From NCBI GenBank assembly GCA_012519955.1, contig JAAYPH010000030.1:1-60353 (forward strand): a stretch of DNA of 60,353 nt. Direction: 5' to 3'. The stretch comes from Candidatus Epulonipiscium sp. GTDB taxonomy: Bacteria; Bacillota; Clostridia; Lachnospirales; Defluviitaleaceae. A program made the position numbers and the translations under genes. Shown here in pieces: positions 26,818 to 39,007 of this stretch. The stretch's first letter is position 1. The number at the start of each line of letters is the position of its first letter. The notes beneath the pieces are model-generated. The model worked only from the letters and a program-made list of their open reading frames with translations, searched no databases and had not been told where the DNA came from.

Positions 26818-28929
26818 ATGGAAAAAACAATGAAGCCAGTGCTGAACTTTAAGCCTAAGTTTGAGTCTGCAAAGGGGAGACAGTATAACAAATGGCTTAA
26901 ATCTTTGCTTGGCAGAATACGCAATGTCGGGATAGCCAAGAAACTCATTGTATCTTTTATGATCCTAAGCATTATACCCTTAAGTGTAGTAGGTATGTTT
27001 TCGTATTATAATGCAGAAAACACTGTGGAAGGTAAAGTTGGTTTTTATTCAAAACAGATGATTGATCAGTTGATCTTGAATATTGATTATAAAATAGAAG
27101 AAGTAGAACGGGCTTCTATGATGCTGATTTCAAATAAAGAGATTACAAAAATAATCGAGCAAAAGAAACAAGATGTAATGGATTATGATCAATTACAAGA
27201 GATTAATAAAGTTGAATCTACGATATTATCCATAGTTAATACCAATAGTGGTATATCAGGAATATACATATACAAAGAAGATGGTACCAGAATAGGGGCT
27301 GGTTCGGATTCTATATTATATAAAGGTCAGAATTATGATAAGCAGATAGAATATTACAACATGTTTAAGGAGATTTTAGATAATTCTCAAGAAGAAGCCT
27401 CATGGATTACAGGGTTCAATGATTCCTATCAAAATATATACTTTGTAAGAACCATGAGATCTCCTCAAACCATGAAGGAGATAGGATTAATTATTATATC
27501 CATTAATAGTAAATATATCAATTCAGTATTGGAAAATATGGAATTAGACCAAAATGCCCAAGTGTATATATTAAATGAAAATCAAGTCATTATCGGACAT
27601 TTGAATCAAGAAAATTTAGGTATAAAAAATGAAGATGAGTTCCTGACTTATATTTACGGGGAAGAGTCATCAGGCAATATTACTCTTAATGGTGATTTGA
27701 TTAGTTTTGCGACAGCTTCCAATGGATGGAAGGCTGTTACAACAGAACCAATCGCCTCTTTGATGTCAGAAATGAATAGTACAAGAAGAGGGATCGTAGT
27801 GATCGTTGTCCTGTGCATTATTTTATCTGTGGTGGTTGGAAGTTTAATTTCTTTTAGTATATCCAAACCTTTAAAACATATCATGAAGTTAATGTCAAAA
27901 GCAGAGAATGGGGATTTAACAGTCTCCTCCAATATCAATAGCAAAAATGAAATAGGTAAGTTGGCTCAAAGCTTTAATAAAATGATCGAAAATATCAGGA
28001 CTTTAATCAATGAAGTAAATTATGCAGTCGCTCAAGTAGAAGAAAATGCAGATGTTATGAAAACTTCATCGGAGAAATCGGCAATAGCGGCTTCTCAGGT
28101 ATCAGCAACGATCAGTGAACTGGCACAAGGATCTACTGAGCAGGCAAAACAGACAGAACATGGCTATGAATTAATGGAACGTCTGGCCAAAAACATTAAT
28201 CAGGTTACAAAAAGAATTGAAATGGCCATGGAAATGATCGGCAGAACAGAAGTATCAAGGGATCATGCAGCCCATACAGTGGGGAAATTGAATGAAAAAT
28301 CAAAGATTGCTGTAGAATCCACCCGAGCCATAAATGAAGAAATTAAAAAGCTGGATGAAGAAGCAAAAGAAATCATTAAAGTGATTCAGGTGATCGAAGA
28401 TATCAGTGAACAGACAAACTTGCTTGCTTTAAACGCAGCCATAGAAGCAGCAAGAGCAGGAGCAGCTGGGAAAGGGTTTGCAGTAGTTGCTGATGAAATC
28501 AGAAAGTTAGCCCTCCATTCAAAAGATGCAACGGGTATGATCAGCCAAATTATTTCCAGAATACAGCAAGAAGTTAAAGAAACCGTAGCCATGGTTGAAA
28601 CTTCAGATCAGATCTTTGAAGAACAAAGCAGGATTGTCCATGAGACAGACAATAATTTTAGAGAGATGGCAGCATCTATGGGAAAAGTCATTGAGCAAAT
28701 AGAAAATATTAATCGAGCCATCATAGAAATAGAAGGCCAAAAAGAAGAGACTACAAAAGCCATTGGATATATTGCAAAAATTGTTGAAGAAAACGCAGCC
28801 TCTATTGAAGAGGTTACTGCAACCAGCCAGGAACAGGCCAGTTTTTCAGAGCACCTGTCTATGTTGGCAGGAAAGCTAAACCAGGTCATCGAAGGGTTAA
28901 AAGAAAGAGTGTCCAGATTTGAGATATAA
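26818..28929 (+). CDS. Methyl-accepting chemotaxis protein
   Basis: A 703-residue transmembrane chemoreceptor. TM1 at about 42-62, an extracellular Cache-like ligand domain (about 65-315), TM2 at about 325-347, HAMP (about 348-400) and a long methyl-accepting signalling domain whose tip reads [35 protein letters not shown], the CheA/CheW contact hairpin. Start set at 26818 after GAGGGGG; the longer ORF start (26803) lacks a site. It stands alone, without che genes, and its upstream region carries half-sites like those of the downstream LacI/GH2 genes, which hints that it senses a related sugar (inference). Confidence 0.93.
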   Translation: MEKTMKPVLNFKPKFESAKGRQYNKWLKSLLGRIRNVGIAKKLIVSFMILSIIPLSVVGMFSYYNAENTVEGKVGFYSKQMIDQLILNIDYKIEEVERASMMLISNKEITKIIEQKKQDVMDYDQLQEINKVESTILSIVNTNSGISGIYIYKEDGTRIGAGSDSILYKGQNYDKQIEYYNMFKEILDNSQEEASWITGFNDSYQNIYFVRTMRSPQTMKEIGLIIISINSKYINSVLENMELDQNAQVYILNENQVIIGHLNQENLGIKNEDEFLTYIYGEESSGNITLNGDLISFATASNGWKAVTTEPIASLMSEMNSTRRGIVVIVVLCIILSVVVGSLISFSISKPLKHIMKLMSKAENGDLTVSSNINSKNEIGKLAQSFNKMIENIRTLINEVNYAVAQVEENADVMKTSSEKSAIAASQVSATISELAQGSTEQAKQTEHGYELMERLAKNINQVTKRIEMAMEMIGRTEVSRDHAAHTVGKLNEKSKIAVESTRAINEEIKKLDEEAKEIIKVIQVIEDISEQTNLLALNAAIEAARAGAAGKGFAVVADEIRKLALHSKDATGMISQIISRIQQEVKETVAMVETSDQIFEEQSRIVHETDNNFREMAASMGKVIEQIENINRAIIEIEGQKEETTKAIGYIAKIVEENAASIEEVTATSQEQASFSEHLSMLAGKLNQVIEGLKERVSRFEI

Positions 28930-28993
28930 TTATTTTAAAAACGATTGGAATTATATTTTAGGTTCTAAATAATTAAAATGTTTAGCCAGGAAG

Positions 28994-29021
28994 CTAGGGA
29001 AGTTTATTCCCTAGTTTTTTT
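28994..29021 (+). terminator. Terminator after the chemoreceptor gene
   Basis: CTAGGGAA-GTTTA-TTCCCTAG followed by seven T's. Confidence 0.93.
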
Positions 29022-29022
29022 A

Positions 29023-29056
29023 TTGTATAGGAAATCTTTTTGGATTTCCTATACAA
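29023..29056. repeat. Short palindromic repeat, copy 3 (perfect)
   Basis: TTGTATAGGAAAT, 8-base loop (CTTTTTGG), ATTTCCTATACAA: 13 perfect base pairs, again directly after a terminator T-run. Best-preserved copy of the family seen at 25217 and 26333. Confidence 0.65.
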
Positions 29057-29133
29057 TAAAAAGCCTTCCGATATCAGGATTATTCCTAAGTCAGCAAAAC
29101 CACAGATAGCAGATACTTGATCTTTGATGATTC

Positions 29134-30219
<1,086 letters not shown>

Positions 30220-30255
30220 TATTACTAAAACTGACTAAAATTATCCCAAAGTTCA

Positions 30256-30284
30256 TTGACAATATTTTTTGAGCAAGGTAAAAT
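30256..30284 (+). promoter_or_regulatory. GH2 promoter
   Basis: TTGACA (30256-30261), a 17-base spacer and TAAAAT (30279-30284). The -10 runs directly into the operator palindrome. Confidence 0.8.
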
Positions 30285-30327
30285 TTAAGTAAAATAATAC
30301 TGTAAAAACTGATTATTTTACTTAAAT
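30283..30327. promoter_or_regulatory. 16-bp inverted repeat, predicted LacI-family operator
   Basis: ATTTAAGTAAAATAAT (30283-30298) and its exact reverse complement ATTATTTTACTTAAAT (30312-30327), separated by 13 bases. It covers the expected transcription start of the GH2 gene, the classic place for a repressor. Related half-sites precede the LacI gene and the chemoreceptor gene. Confidence 0.75.
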
Positions 30328-30342
30328 ATCAGGAGGGAAAAA

Positions 30343-32634
30343 ATGAGTATTGTAAAAGGGATCAACAATCACTGGTACTATACCCCGGATTATAAAGAAA
30401 CTTATCTTACGGACAATGAAATTGACTTAAATATTTTTAAAGAAGTAAGGCTTCCCCACACCAATGTGGAACTTCCGTATAACTATTTTGATGATAAAAG
30501 TTTTCAGATTATTTCCTGTTATAAAAGGAAGCTCAATATACCAAAAGAATATGAAGGAAAGGCCATTTATATTGATTTTGAAGGTGTAATGGCATATGCA
30601 CAAGTTTATCTTAATGGGATTAAACTAGGAGAACATAAAGGAGGATATACCCCTTTTACAATTGATTTATCCGATGCAGTCAAATTTGGTGAGGAGAATG
30701 TATTAACTGTTGTGGTAGACTCCACAGAAAGAGAAGATATTCCACCTTTTGGCGGAGTTATAGATTATCTTACTTTTGGAGGCATATATAGAGAAGTACA
30801 TTTACGCATTACTGAAAGTACGAATATTGAAAATGTGTTTGTGAAAGCCTTTGATGTCCTTCAAAGTGAAAAAAGATTAGAAGTAGATCTTTCTCTAATC
30901 AAGAAAGGCAATAAAGATGAAGTGATTGAAGCAGTATGCATTTTAAGAGATAAGGATAAGGAAATCAGTAAGATTTCTAAAACATTCAGCGAAGATTCTG
31001 CAACCCTTTCGATGGACGGCCTTCAGGATATTCAGTTATGGGACATTGATCGTCCTTATTTATATGAATTGGAGGTAAAAATATTAAAAGGGTATAACGA
31101 ATTAGATTCATATACTACGAGATTTGGTTTTAGAGAGGCAGTCTTTAAATCCGATGGCTTTTACTTAAATGGCAGAAAGATTAAGCTGATGGGACTTAAC
31201 AGACATCAGTCCTATCCATATGTAGGCTATGCAATGCCAAAAAGAGCCCAGCAAAAAGATGCGGATATCTTAAAATATGAATTGGGACTTAACATTGTCC
31301 GAACTTCTCACTACCCTCAATCCAGGCACTTTTTAGACCGATGTGATGAAATAGGACTTTTAGTATTTGAAGAAATACCAGGGTGGCAGTATATAGGTGA
31401 TGTGGCTTGGCAGGAGCAGGTATTAGAAGATGTTAAAGCAATGATTAGGAGGGACCATAACCATCCATCAATTATTCTGTGGGGGGTTCGCATTAATGAA
31501 TCCCAGGATAATCACGACTTATATGTAAAAACCAATGAGTTGGCAAGAAAGCTAGATCCTACAAGACAAACCGGAGGGGTTCGCTTTTTAACCAACAGTG
31601 AGCTTCTGGAAGACGTATATACCATTAATGATTTTATCCATGACGGAGGATACAGAAAATACCTTGCAAAGAATGTAAAGAACTTTGAAACCTATGACCA
31701 ACCTATGGGCGCTGATGGAGAAGAAGTGGCCTTAAGAGAACCCAAAATGGTAACAGGATTAGACTATTACGTTCCTTATCTGGTTACAGAATATAATGGA
31801 CATATGTATCCAACAAAACGTTATGACCAGGAAGAGAGAGTTATGGAACATGCTCTGCGTCATGCAAGAGTACAGAACGCTTCCCATTTAGACGAGCATA
31901 TATCCGGGGCTATAGGATGGTGTGCTTTTGATTATAATACCCACGCTGATTTCGGGTCAGGAGATAAGATCTGTTACCATGGTGTCATGGATATGTATAG
32001 ACTTCCCAAGTTTGCAGCTTATGCCTATAAAAGCCAAAAAGATGCCACTAAAGAAGTGGTATTAGAGCCTGTAACCTACTGGTCCAGGGGAGAGCGCAGC
32101 ATAGGAGGCGTTATTCCTCTTGTAATTTTTACAAACTGTGACTATATTGACTTTTATTATGGAGAAGAATATAGAGGAAGATTTTATCCTAATAAGGAAA
32201 AGTTTGCAGGATTAGCTCATCCCCCTGTCATTGTAGATGAACTCACAGGATATTGGGGCATGGAATGGGAAGATGCTAAGTTTATTGGATATGTTGGAGA
32301 AAAAGAAGTGATCTGTAAGAAATATTCAAGGAATCCTATCCCTGCTCAATTAGAAGTAGCAGCAGATGATTCTGTTCTTTGCGCAGGGGATATGGACGTT
32401 ACAAGGGTAGTTGTAAAAGCCTTGGACCAATACGGTAATCTCATGCCGTTTATTACAGATGGGATTTATGTTGAAGTGACAGGAGAGGGAGAGCTTATTG
32501 GCCCTAAATGCCTTTCTCTTATTGGTGGAAGCATAGCTTTTTGGGTGAGAACGACAGGCCAAAAAGGAAAGATTCATGTAAAGGTATGTAACGAGCGTTT
32601 TAAAGAAAGAGAAATAGAAATATCTGTTGAATAA
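30343..32634 (+). CDS. Glycoside hydrolase family 2, beta-galactosidase-like
   Basis: A 763-residue retaining glycosidase. Jelly-roll sugar-binding domain (about 15-165), immunoglobulin-like domain (about 165-265), TIM barrel (about 270-570) with acid/base E386 in ILWGVRINES and nucleophile E483 in LVTEYNGH, then C-terminal beta domains. The acid/base motif is WGVRINE rather than the commoner WSLGNE. No signal peptide, so the substrate is taken up first; no transporter is adjacent. AGGAGGG precedes the ATG. Substrate may be a beta-galactoside, but beta-glucuronides or others cannot be excluded. Confidence 0.9.
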   Translation: MSIVKGINNHWYYTPDYKETYLTDNEIDLNIFKEVRLPHTNVELPYNYFDDKSFQIISCYKRKLNIPKEYEGKAIYIDFEGVMAYAQVYLNGIKLGEHKGGYTPFTIDLSDAVKFGEENVLTVVVDSTEREDIPPFGGVIDYLTFGGIYREVHLRITESTNIENVFVKAFDVLQSEKRLEVDLSLIKKGNKDEVIEAVCILRDKDKEISKISKTFSEDSATLSMDGLQDIQLWDIDRPYLYELEVKILKGYNELDSYTTRFGFREAVFKSDGFYLNGRKIKLMGLNRHQSYPYVGYAMPKRAQQKDADILKYELGLNIVRTSHYPQSRHFLDRCDEIGLLVFEEIPGWQYIGDVAWQEQVLEDVKAMIRRDHNHPSIILWGVRINESQDNHDLYVKTNELARKLDPTRQTGGVRFLTNSELLEDVYTINDFIHDGGYRKYLAKNVKNFETYDQPMGADGEEVALREPKMVTGLDYYVPYLVTEYNGHMYPTKRYDQEERVMEHALRHARVQNASHLDEHISGAIGWCAFDYNTHADFGSGDKICYHGVMDMYRLPKFAAYAYKSQKDATKEVVLEPVTYWSRGERSIGGVIPLVIFTNCDYIDFYYGEEYRGRFYPNKEKFAGLAHPPVIVDELTGYWGMEWEDAKFIGYVGEKEVICKKYSRNPIPAQLEVAADDSVLCAGDMDVTRVVVKALDQYGNLMPFITDGIYVEVTGEGELIGPKCLSLIGGSIAFWVRTTGQKGKIHVKVCNERFKEREIEISVE

Positions 32635-32649
32635 ACAGAAAAAAGCATA

Positions 32650-32679
32650 AAAAAACTGACCCACCGGGTCAGTTTTTTT
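32650..32679. terminator. Bidirectional terminator
   Basis: AAAAAACTGACCC-ACC-GGGTCAGTTTTTTT between the convergent GH2 and mecA genes. Confidence 0.93.
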
Positions 32680-33322
32680 ATGCCAAATGTTTTTTAAGAA
32701 CTTCTATAGCTTTATCTTGAATCATAAGCTCTCCATGTTCAACCAGAAAACCTTCACTTAATGGAGAAGAGACATGTTTATTGCCATATTCACTTAATAT
32801 TGATTCTATTTCATTGGGATTAGTATTGATGAAGTAGTTTTTATGAAGCACAAGAAAATATTTTTGAGATTCGGTGTCTTTGTACAAAGAATTTACACCG
32901 CAGTATAAAGGATATAAGCGAATGGAAACATCGACTACATCGTCTAGTTTATTAAAGGAATAAATGGTCACAGACTGAGGTTCGTTTTCTTCTTCTGCAA
33001 CAGAGGACTTTTTCTTGAAAGTACGAGAATTTACTTTAGGCCTGAATGAATTTAATTTCTTGTCTATGTCATCCGGGTGGTCCACCTTAGTTACAATAAT
33101 CATAATACTGTCCACAGAAAGGGGAACGGCCTCAATCATCAAAGGAACATTATCCGTATTAAATCCATATTCTTCAAAAGCGGTTTCCATCATATCTCTG
33201 AATAGTTCCTGAGCTTTTTTAGAACCATAAGCGAGTTCGCTGATTTTAATGTCTCTATGCTTAAGATCTGCTTGATTCAAAATAATTTTAATTTGAGAGT
33301 CATTGATTTTTTCTATTTTCAC
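32678..33322 (-). CDS. mecA: Adaptor protein MecA
   Basis: A 214-residue adaptor that in Firmicutes delivers substrates to the ClpC/ClpP protease and sets ClpC assembly. The N-terminal substrate-binding domain starts KIEKINDSQIKI with the typical LSELAYG..KA..LFRDMM pattern; a charged linker (about 105-125) leads to the C-terminal ClpC-binding domain (YSFNKLDDVVDVS, LYKD...YFLVL). GTG 33322 follows GGAAGTG with good spacing and matches the family N-terminus; ATG 33328 is the alternative and a longer upstream frame is unlikely. Single gene. Confidence 0.9.
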   Translation of the reverse strand: MKIEKINDSQIKIILNQADLKHRDIKISELAYGSKKAQELFRDMMETAFEEYGFNTDNVPLMIEAVPLSVDSIMIIVTKVDHPDDIDKKLNSFRPKVNSRTFKKKSSVAEEENEPQSVTIYSFNKLDDVVDVSIRLYPLYCGVNSLYKDTESQKYFLVLHKNYFINTNPNEIESILSEYGNKHVSSPLSEGFLVEHGELMIQDKAIEVLKKHLA

Positions 33323-33416
33323 AAGCATCACTTCCAATCTAATATAATCATCAAAATATATATGTATAGTATATCGATGTTGGGGCAAAATGTAAAGAGG
33401 TGAATAATGTAACTTA

Positions 33417-33458
33417 AAATGCGAACATTTAGATGAAATGTACCGAAAATATTCGAAT
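33417..33458. promoter_or_regulatory. Possible PurBox pair upstream of purA
   Basis: AAAATGCGAACATTT (33417-33430 region) resembles the Firmicute PurR box, and a TTCGAAT element in the opposite sense lies about 25 bases on. In Bacillus purA is a PurR target. Match is partial. A weak GCAG/CTGC hairpin with T's lies near 33510. Confidence 0.3.
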
Positions 33459-33557
33459 ACATATTGATTTTGGATGCCATTTCTGTTATCCTTAGAAAGG
33501 ACTGTATAAAGCAGAGAGTTTGAAGCTGCGTTTTTTTATGTTTACATAATGAAGTAA

Positions 33558-34856
<1,299 letters not shown>

Positions 34857-34861
34857 TCTAC

Positions 34862-34889
34862 ACGCAGGGATAAGATTCCCTGCGTTTTT
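34862..34889 (+). terminator. Terminator after purA
   Basis: ACGCAGGGA-TAAGAT-TCCCTGCGT followed by T's. Confidence 0.92.
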
Positions 34890-34969
34890 GTCATTCTAGT
34901 TCAGAATAAAATACGGTATAATATAAAAGAATATATGTTAGATGCCTATCCTTAAAAAGGAGTGATACC

Positions 34970-35881
34970 ATGTATGATATGATTATTATCGGTGCAGGGC
35001 CAGCAGGAATGGCAGCTGCAATTTATGCCGGAAGAGCCAAGCTTAATGCCATTATGTTTGAAAAGGAATTTCCAGGGGGACAGGTTACGAAAACTTACGA
35101 AGTAGCCAATTATCCGGGTATTGCCGATGTTATAGGACCGGAGCTTGCCATCAAAATGCAGGCTCATGCAAAGGAATACGGCATAGAGCCCATTGTTGAA
35201 GAAGTTATAGAAATAGAGATAAATGATAAGATAAAAAAAGTTAGAACCAATAAGAATACATACGAAGCCAAGACTCTTTTATTAGGAATGGGAGCAACTT
35301 GGAGAGAACTGGGAGTTCCCGGAGAAAAGAAATTAAAAGCAAGGGGTGTTTCTTACTGTGCCACCTGTGACGGAGCCTTCTTTAACGGCAAAAATACGGT
35401 AGTAGTAGGAGGAGGCAATACAGGGGTAGAAGATGCGATTTTACTTGCTAAATTTTCCCCTAAGGTGTATGTCGTCCAGGACCTTCCCAATCTTACAGCC
35501 CAAAAGATTTTGCAAGACAATCTATACTCCTTAGAAAATGTTGAAGTCCTTACCAATCATCAGGTTTTGGAAATCATAGGAGAGGACAGTGTTCAGGGCA
35601 TTAAAGTAAAAAATAAAGAAACCGGTGAAGAAAGGGTCTTAGATGTAGAAGGGGTATTTGTTGCCGTTGGAATGACCCCCAATTCAGAACTGGCAAAAGG
35701 GAAGGTAGAAACCAATGAGTGGGGATATATTAAGGCCAACGAAAATTGTGAGACCAATATTCCTGGAGTATACGCCATAGGAGATATAAGAGATAAAAAG
35801 CTTAGACAAATCATTACGGCAACAGCCGATGGTGCTATAGCCGTTGCTGCAGCAGAAAAATATATCATTGAAAATCCATAG
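34970..35881 (+). CDS. trxB: Thioredoxin reductase (NADPH/ferredoxin-type flavoprotein)
   Basis: A 303-residue FAD-dependent disulfide reductase. FAD site IIGAGPAGMAAAIYAGRA (about 5-22), redox pair C130/C133 in SYCATCDG, NAD(P) site VVGGGNTGVEDA (about 145-156), and C-terminal GVYAIGDIRDK. The HRRxxxR NADPH phosphate-binding set is not evident (KFSPKVYVVQDLPN at that place), so the electron donor could be other than NADPH. AAAGGAG precedes the ATG. No thioredoxin gene is adjacent. Confidence 0.94.
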   Translation: MYDMIIIGAGPAGMAAAIYAGRAKLNAIMFEKEFPGGQVTKTYEVANYPGIADVIGPELAIKMQAHAKEYGIEPIVEEVIEIEINDKIKKVRTNKNTYEAKTLLLGMGATWRELGVPGEKKLKARGVSYCATCDGAFFNGKNTVVVGGGNTGVEDAILLAKFSPKVYVVQDLPNLTAQKILQDNLYSLENVEVLTNHQVLEIIGEDSVQGIKVKNKETGEERVLDVEGVFVAVGMTPNSELAKGKVETNEWGYIKANENCETNIPGVYAIGDIRDKKLRQIITATADGAIAVAAAEKYIIENP

Positions 35882-35976
35882 AATACAATCTTAAGTATTT
35901 TTAAGAGGATATGTATCAGAGGGTAAAAAACGATGGCAATGCCTTTTTTAAATGAAATAGTTTAAAATATAAAAAG

Positions 35977-36018
35977 TCGAAGGCTACTGGGACAATCCAG
36001 AGAGCCTTCGATTTTTTT
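35977..36018 (+). terminator. Terminator after trxB
   Basis: TCGAAGGCT and AGCCTTCGA arms with an inner CTGG/CCAG stem, followed by seven T's. Confidence 0.92.
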
Positions 36019-36145
36019 ATACCGAATGCTCTTCCAATGTCTTCTTATAAAATATGTCGAATTCTATGATATAATAAGGAAACAGACAATAAATCATCGA
36101 TTTACGTTTATTGACTTAGTATGGATTATTTTAAGGGGGTACAAA

Positions 36146-37849
36146 ATGGCGAGAAAGAAAAGAAGAAAGCAAGGCTTAACATTTTTATTAGGAATTATAG
36201 GGATTCTTTTTATAGGATTTATGGTTAAAACATATATGCCAAACTTTAAAGTGGTTCCTGCTTATAAAATGTTTTCCGGTTTTGGACAGGAACAGGCAGG
36301 GGTTGTCCTTGGAAAAGATATTATTGTGATGGAATACGGACCTCAAGTTATTGAGGGAGAAATTTTTCTTCCCTTTGATTTTGCAAAACAGTATATAGAT
36401 CCTTATTTGTTTTGGGATGAAGGAACTCAAAAATTAACGATTACAACACAGAACAAGGTCATCCGAATGCAAACCGATGATTTAACCTATTACGTTAATC
36501 AAGAGCCTTTAACGCTCAATATGCCCCTTAGAAAATTTGGAGATGTGGCGTATATTCCATTTTCATTCTTAAAGAATTTATTTAATATAGAAGCCCGTTA
36601 TAATGAAGAGAATAATGTCGTGATTATGGATTACACTACAGATTCTAAGACCATTGGAGAAGTACTAAAAAAGAATATCCCTATTCGATATGAAGACAGT
36701 ATTAAAAGTCCGATTTTAAAGAAATTGAGCCAAGGGGATCAGGTTAGAATTTTTGGAGAAGATGACAAGTGGCTCTTTATTAGAAGCGAAGACGGAGTTA
36801 TCGGATATGTGGATAAAAAGCATATAGGAAATATTGAAGAAATTAAGGGTGAGCCTGCAAAGGAAGAAGAAACAAAGCCTTCCTGGAAACCTGTAAGCGG
36901 AAAAATTAATTTGGTATGGGATCAAGTTTTTAAGGTGGAAAGCAGCGAAGTCCCTTCAAAATTCGAACCTGTTAAGGGATTGGATGTTCTCTCCCCCAGC
37001 TGGTTTGAAATAGAAAATGAAAAAGGGGATTTAAAAAACATAGCCAGTGAAAAATATGTTAACTGGGCCCACAGCAAAGGGTATCAAGTATGGGCTATGA
37101 TTACCAATCCTTTTAGTGATCCGGATTTAACCCATAAAGCATTAAAGGATACCGACAGCAGAGAAAATATTATAAAACAGCTTTTGGCATTTTCTGCATT
37201 ATATGATTTAGATGGCATCAATATTGACTTTGAAAGCTTAAAGCAAGAAACAGGGGAATATTATGTACAGTTTATCAGGGAATTAACGCCCCTTTTAAAG
37301 GAGCAGGGACTGGTTGTATCCGTGGATATGTATGTTCCTTCAGGATGGACGAGACATTATAACCGTGCTGAAGTCGGAAAAGTTGTAGACTATATCATGG
37401 TAATGACTTATGATGAGCACTGGAGTTCATCCCCAGAGAGCGGTTCAGTTGCTTCCATTGGCTGGGTTGAACAGGGGATTAAAAACACCCTGGAGGAAGT
37501 ACCGGCAGAAAAAGTATTGCTTGGGCTCCCATACTACACAAGATTATGGGAGGAAGAAGAAGTAAGCGGAGGGATACAAGTCTCCTCTAAGGCCTATGGA
37601 ATGAGCAAGGGAGAAACTATCTTAAAAGAACAAAAGGTAGAACCTGTGTGGCTCGATGAAGCAGGACAATATTACGGAGAATTCAAAGAAGACAATAAGA
37701 CTTATAAAATCTGGCTTGAAGAAGAGAAATCCATTGAAGAAAAGGTTAAATTAGTAGACAAATACAATTTGGCAGGGGTTGCAGGCTGGAAGAGAGGATT
37801 AGAAAAGAAAGAGATATGGGAGCTATTATATAAATATCTTAAGGAGTAA
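36146..37849 (+). CDS. Membrane-anchored GH18 protein with copper-amine-oxidase-like and SH3 domains
   Basis: A 567-residue surface protein. Arg/Lys-rich start, one membrane anchor (about 9-27), a copper-amine-oxidase N-like domain (about 45-160), an SH3-like domain (about 165-225, ending GVIGYVDKKHI), then a family 18 barrel (about 255-567) with the catalytic DxxxxDxE motif complete (D356, D361, E363). Such proteins act on peptidoglycan amino sugars; spore-lytic SleL/YaaH-type enzymes belong here. ATG 36146 follows AAGGGGG; the longer ORF upstream has no site. It sits 66 bases before cwlD, which supports a spore or cell-wall role. Confidence 0.88.
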   Translation: MARKKRRKQGLTFLLGIIGILFIGFMVKTYMPNFKVVPAYKMFSGFGQEQAGVVLGKDIIVMEYGPQVIEGEIFLPFDFAKQYIDPYLFWDEGTQKLTITTQNKVIRMQTDDLTYYVNQEPLTLNMPLRKFGDVAYIPFSFLKNLFNIEARYNEENNVVIMDYTTDSKTIGEVLKKNIPIRYEDSIKSPILKKLSQGDQVRIFGEDDKWLFIRSEDGVIGYVDKKHIGNIEEIKGEPAKEEETKPSWKPVSGKINLVWDQVFKVESSEVPSKFEPVKGLDVLSPSWFEIENEKGDLKNIASEKYVNWAHSKGYQVWAMITNPFSDPDLTHKALKDTDSRENIIKQLLAFSALYDLDGINIDFESLKQETGEYYVQFIRELTPLLKEQGLVVSVDMYVPSGWTRHYNRAEVGKVVDYIMVMTYDEHWSSSPESGSVASIGWVEQGIKNTLEEVPAEKVLLGLPYYTRLWEEEEVSGGIQVSSKAYGMSKGETILKEQKVEPVWLDEAGQYYGEFKEDNKTYKIWLEEEKSIEEKVKLVDKYNLAGVAGWKRGLEKKEIWELLYKYLKE

Positions 37850-37915
37850 CAGTCATATATCTTTTCATTGAGAATAAAATATATTAGCAAAGAGAAGATA
37901 TATTGAGGTGAACCC

Positions 37916-38614
37916 ATGGATTTTTGGACAAAAAGACCTAAAATTTATGTAGGAATCGGAATGCTTTTGGTGCTGCTATTGGGTTATAATATTTATTCCA
38001 ATCGGACGGTAAGTACTTTTGCCTTGCCAACAGCTAAAAGGGTAATTGTCATCGATCCGGGGCATGGAGGCTTTGACCCCGGAAGAGTAGGCACTCACGG
38101 TGCCCATGAAAAAGATCTTAACCTTGCCATTGCTTTAAAACTTCAAGCTTACCTTGAGCAGAGCGGGGCTTATGTCGTTATTACCAGAAACACCGATGAA
38201 GGACTAAATGAAAAGGGAGATCCTAAACCGAAAAGATCTGACATGCGTAGAAGAAAAGAACTCATTAATCAAAGCGAAGGGGATATTTTAATCAGCATAC
38301 ATCAAAACAGTTTTCCAGAGTCTAAGTATAAGGGCGCCCAGGTTTTTTATCATGGGCACTCAGAGGAAGGAAAAAGACTGGCAGAATCCATACAAAAGCA
38401 GCTTAAAGAATTTGTAGACCCGACTAATAAAAGAGAAGCCAAGGCCAATACGGATTACTATGTTTTAAAAACTACCGAGATACCTGCGGTTATCGTAGAG
38501 TGCGGTTTTTTATCTAATCCGGAAGAAGAAGCAAACTTAAATAATGAAACCTATCAGGAAAAAGTAGCATGGGCGATTTATGTGGGAATTGTAGAGTATT
38601 TTAAAAATCTTTAA
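37916..38614 (+). CDS. cwlD: N-acetylmuramoyl-L-alanine amidase CwlD
   Basis: A 232-residue amidase_3 zinc enzyme. One N-terminal membrane helix (about 10-27), then zinc ligands H50 (DPGHGG), E65 (HEKDLN) and H129 (ISIHQN), with catalytic E195 in VIVECGFL. In Bacillus CwlD removes peptide stems so that muramic delta-lactam of the spore cortex can form, so its presence supports endospore formation. Ribosome binding site GAGGTGA. Followed by the trp leader. Confidence 0.92.
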   Translation: MDFWTKRPKIYVGIGMLLVLLLGYNIYSNRTVSTFALPTAKRVIVIDPGHGGFDPGRVGTHGAHEKDLNLAIALKLQAYLEQSGAYVVITRNTDEGLNEKGDPKPKRSDMRRRKELINQSEGDILISIHQNSFPESKYKGAQVFYHGHSEEGKRLAESIQKQLKEFVDPTNKREAKANTDYYVLKTTEIPAVIVECGFLSNPEEEANLNNETYQEKVAWAIYVGIVEYFKNL

Positions 38615-38622
38615 ATTTCTTC

Positions 38623-38651
38623 TTTACAAAATGAGGATAATTGAATATAAT
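38623..38651 (+). promoter_or_regulatory. trp operon promoter
   Basis: TTTACA, a 17-base spacer and TATAAT, about 15-20 bases before the T-box stem I. Confidence 0.7.
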
Positions 38652-38887
38652 ATTCAAAAACAAGAAAAAATCAATGACTGGAAAGAGTACTTTCAGGATT
38701 TTATCTCAGCGAGCCGGCGGTGGTGCGAGGTCCGGTATAAAAGACTTTAAGGAATGGTTCCAGGAGATGCTAGGTGAAATGTAAAAAGTATCTGATGCCG
38801 GGTCCTCCCGTTACAGAGGTAAGATATCGAGCACAAGCTCCGTATCGGATAAAGTAAGATACTTAAATGTATTGGGTGGCTAAATAT

Positions 38888-38922
38888 AAGACATTTTTCC
38901 CAAAGGATAAATGTCTTTTTTA
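38888..38922 (+). terminator. First T-box terminator
   Basis: AAGACATTT ... AAATGTCTT followed by T's. The loop holds CCCAA, able to pair with TTGGG (38872-38876) in the competing anti-terminator. Confidence 0.75.
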
Positions 38923-38971
38923 TTTTCCCTAATATATTTAGTATCATCAATTGAGTGGCATAGCGAAGCAG

Positions 38972-39007
38972 CCCTTCGTCTCAATTTTTGGGATGAAGGG
39001 TTTTTTT
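38972..39007 (+). terminator. Second T-box terminator
   Basis: CCCTTCGTC ... GATGAAGGG with one G-U pair and seven T's; the left arm contains the CTTCGTC segment that forms part of the canonical T-box anti-terminator. Confidence 0.85.
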
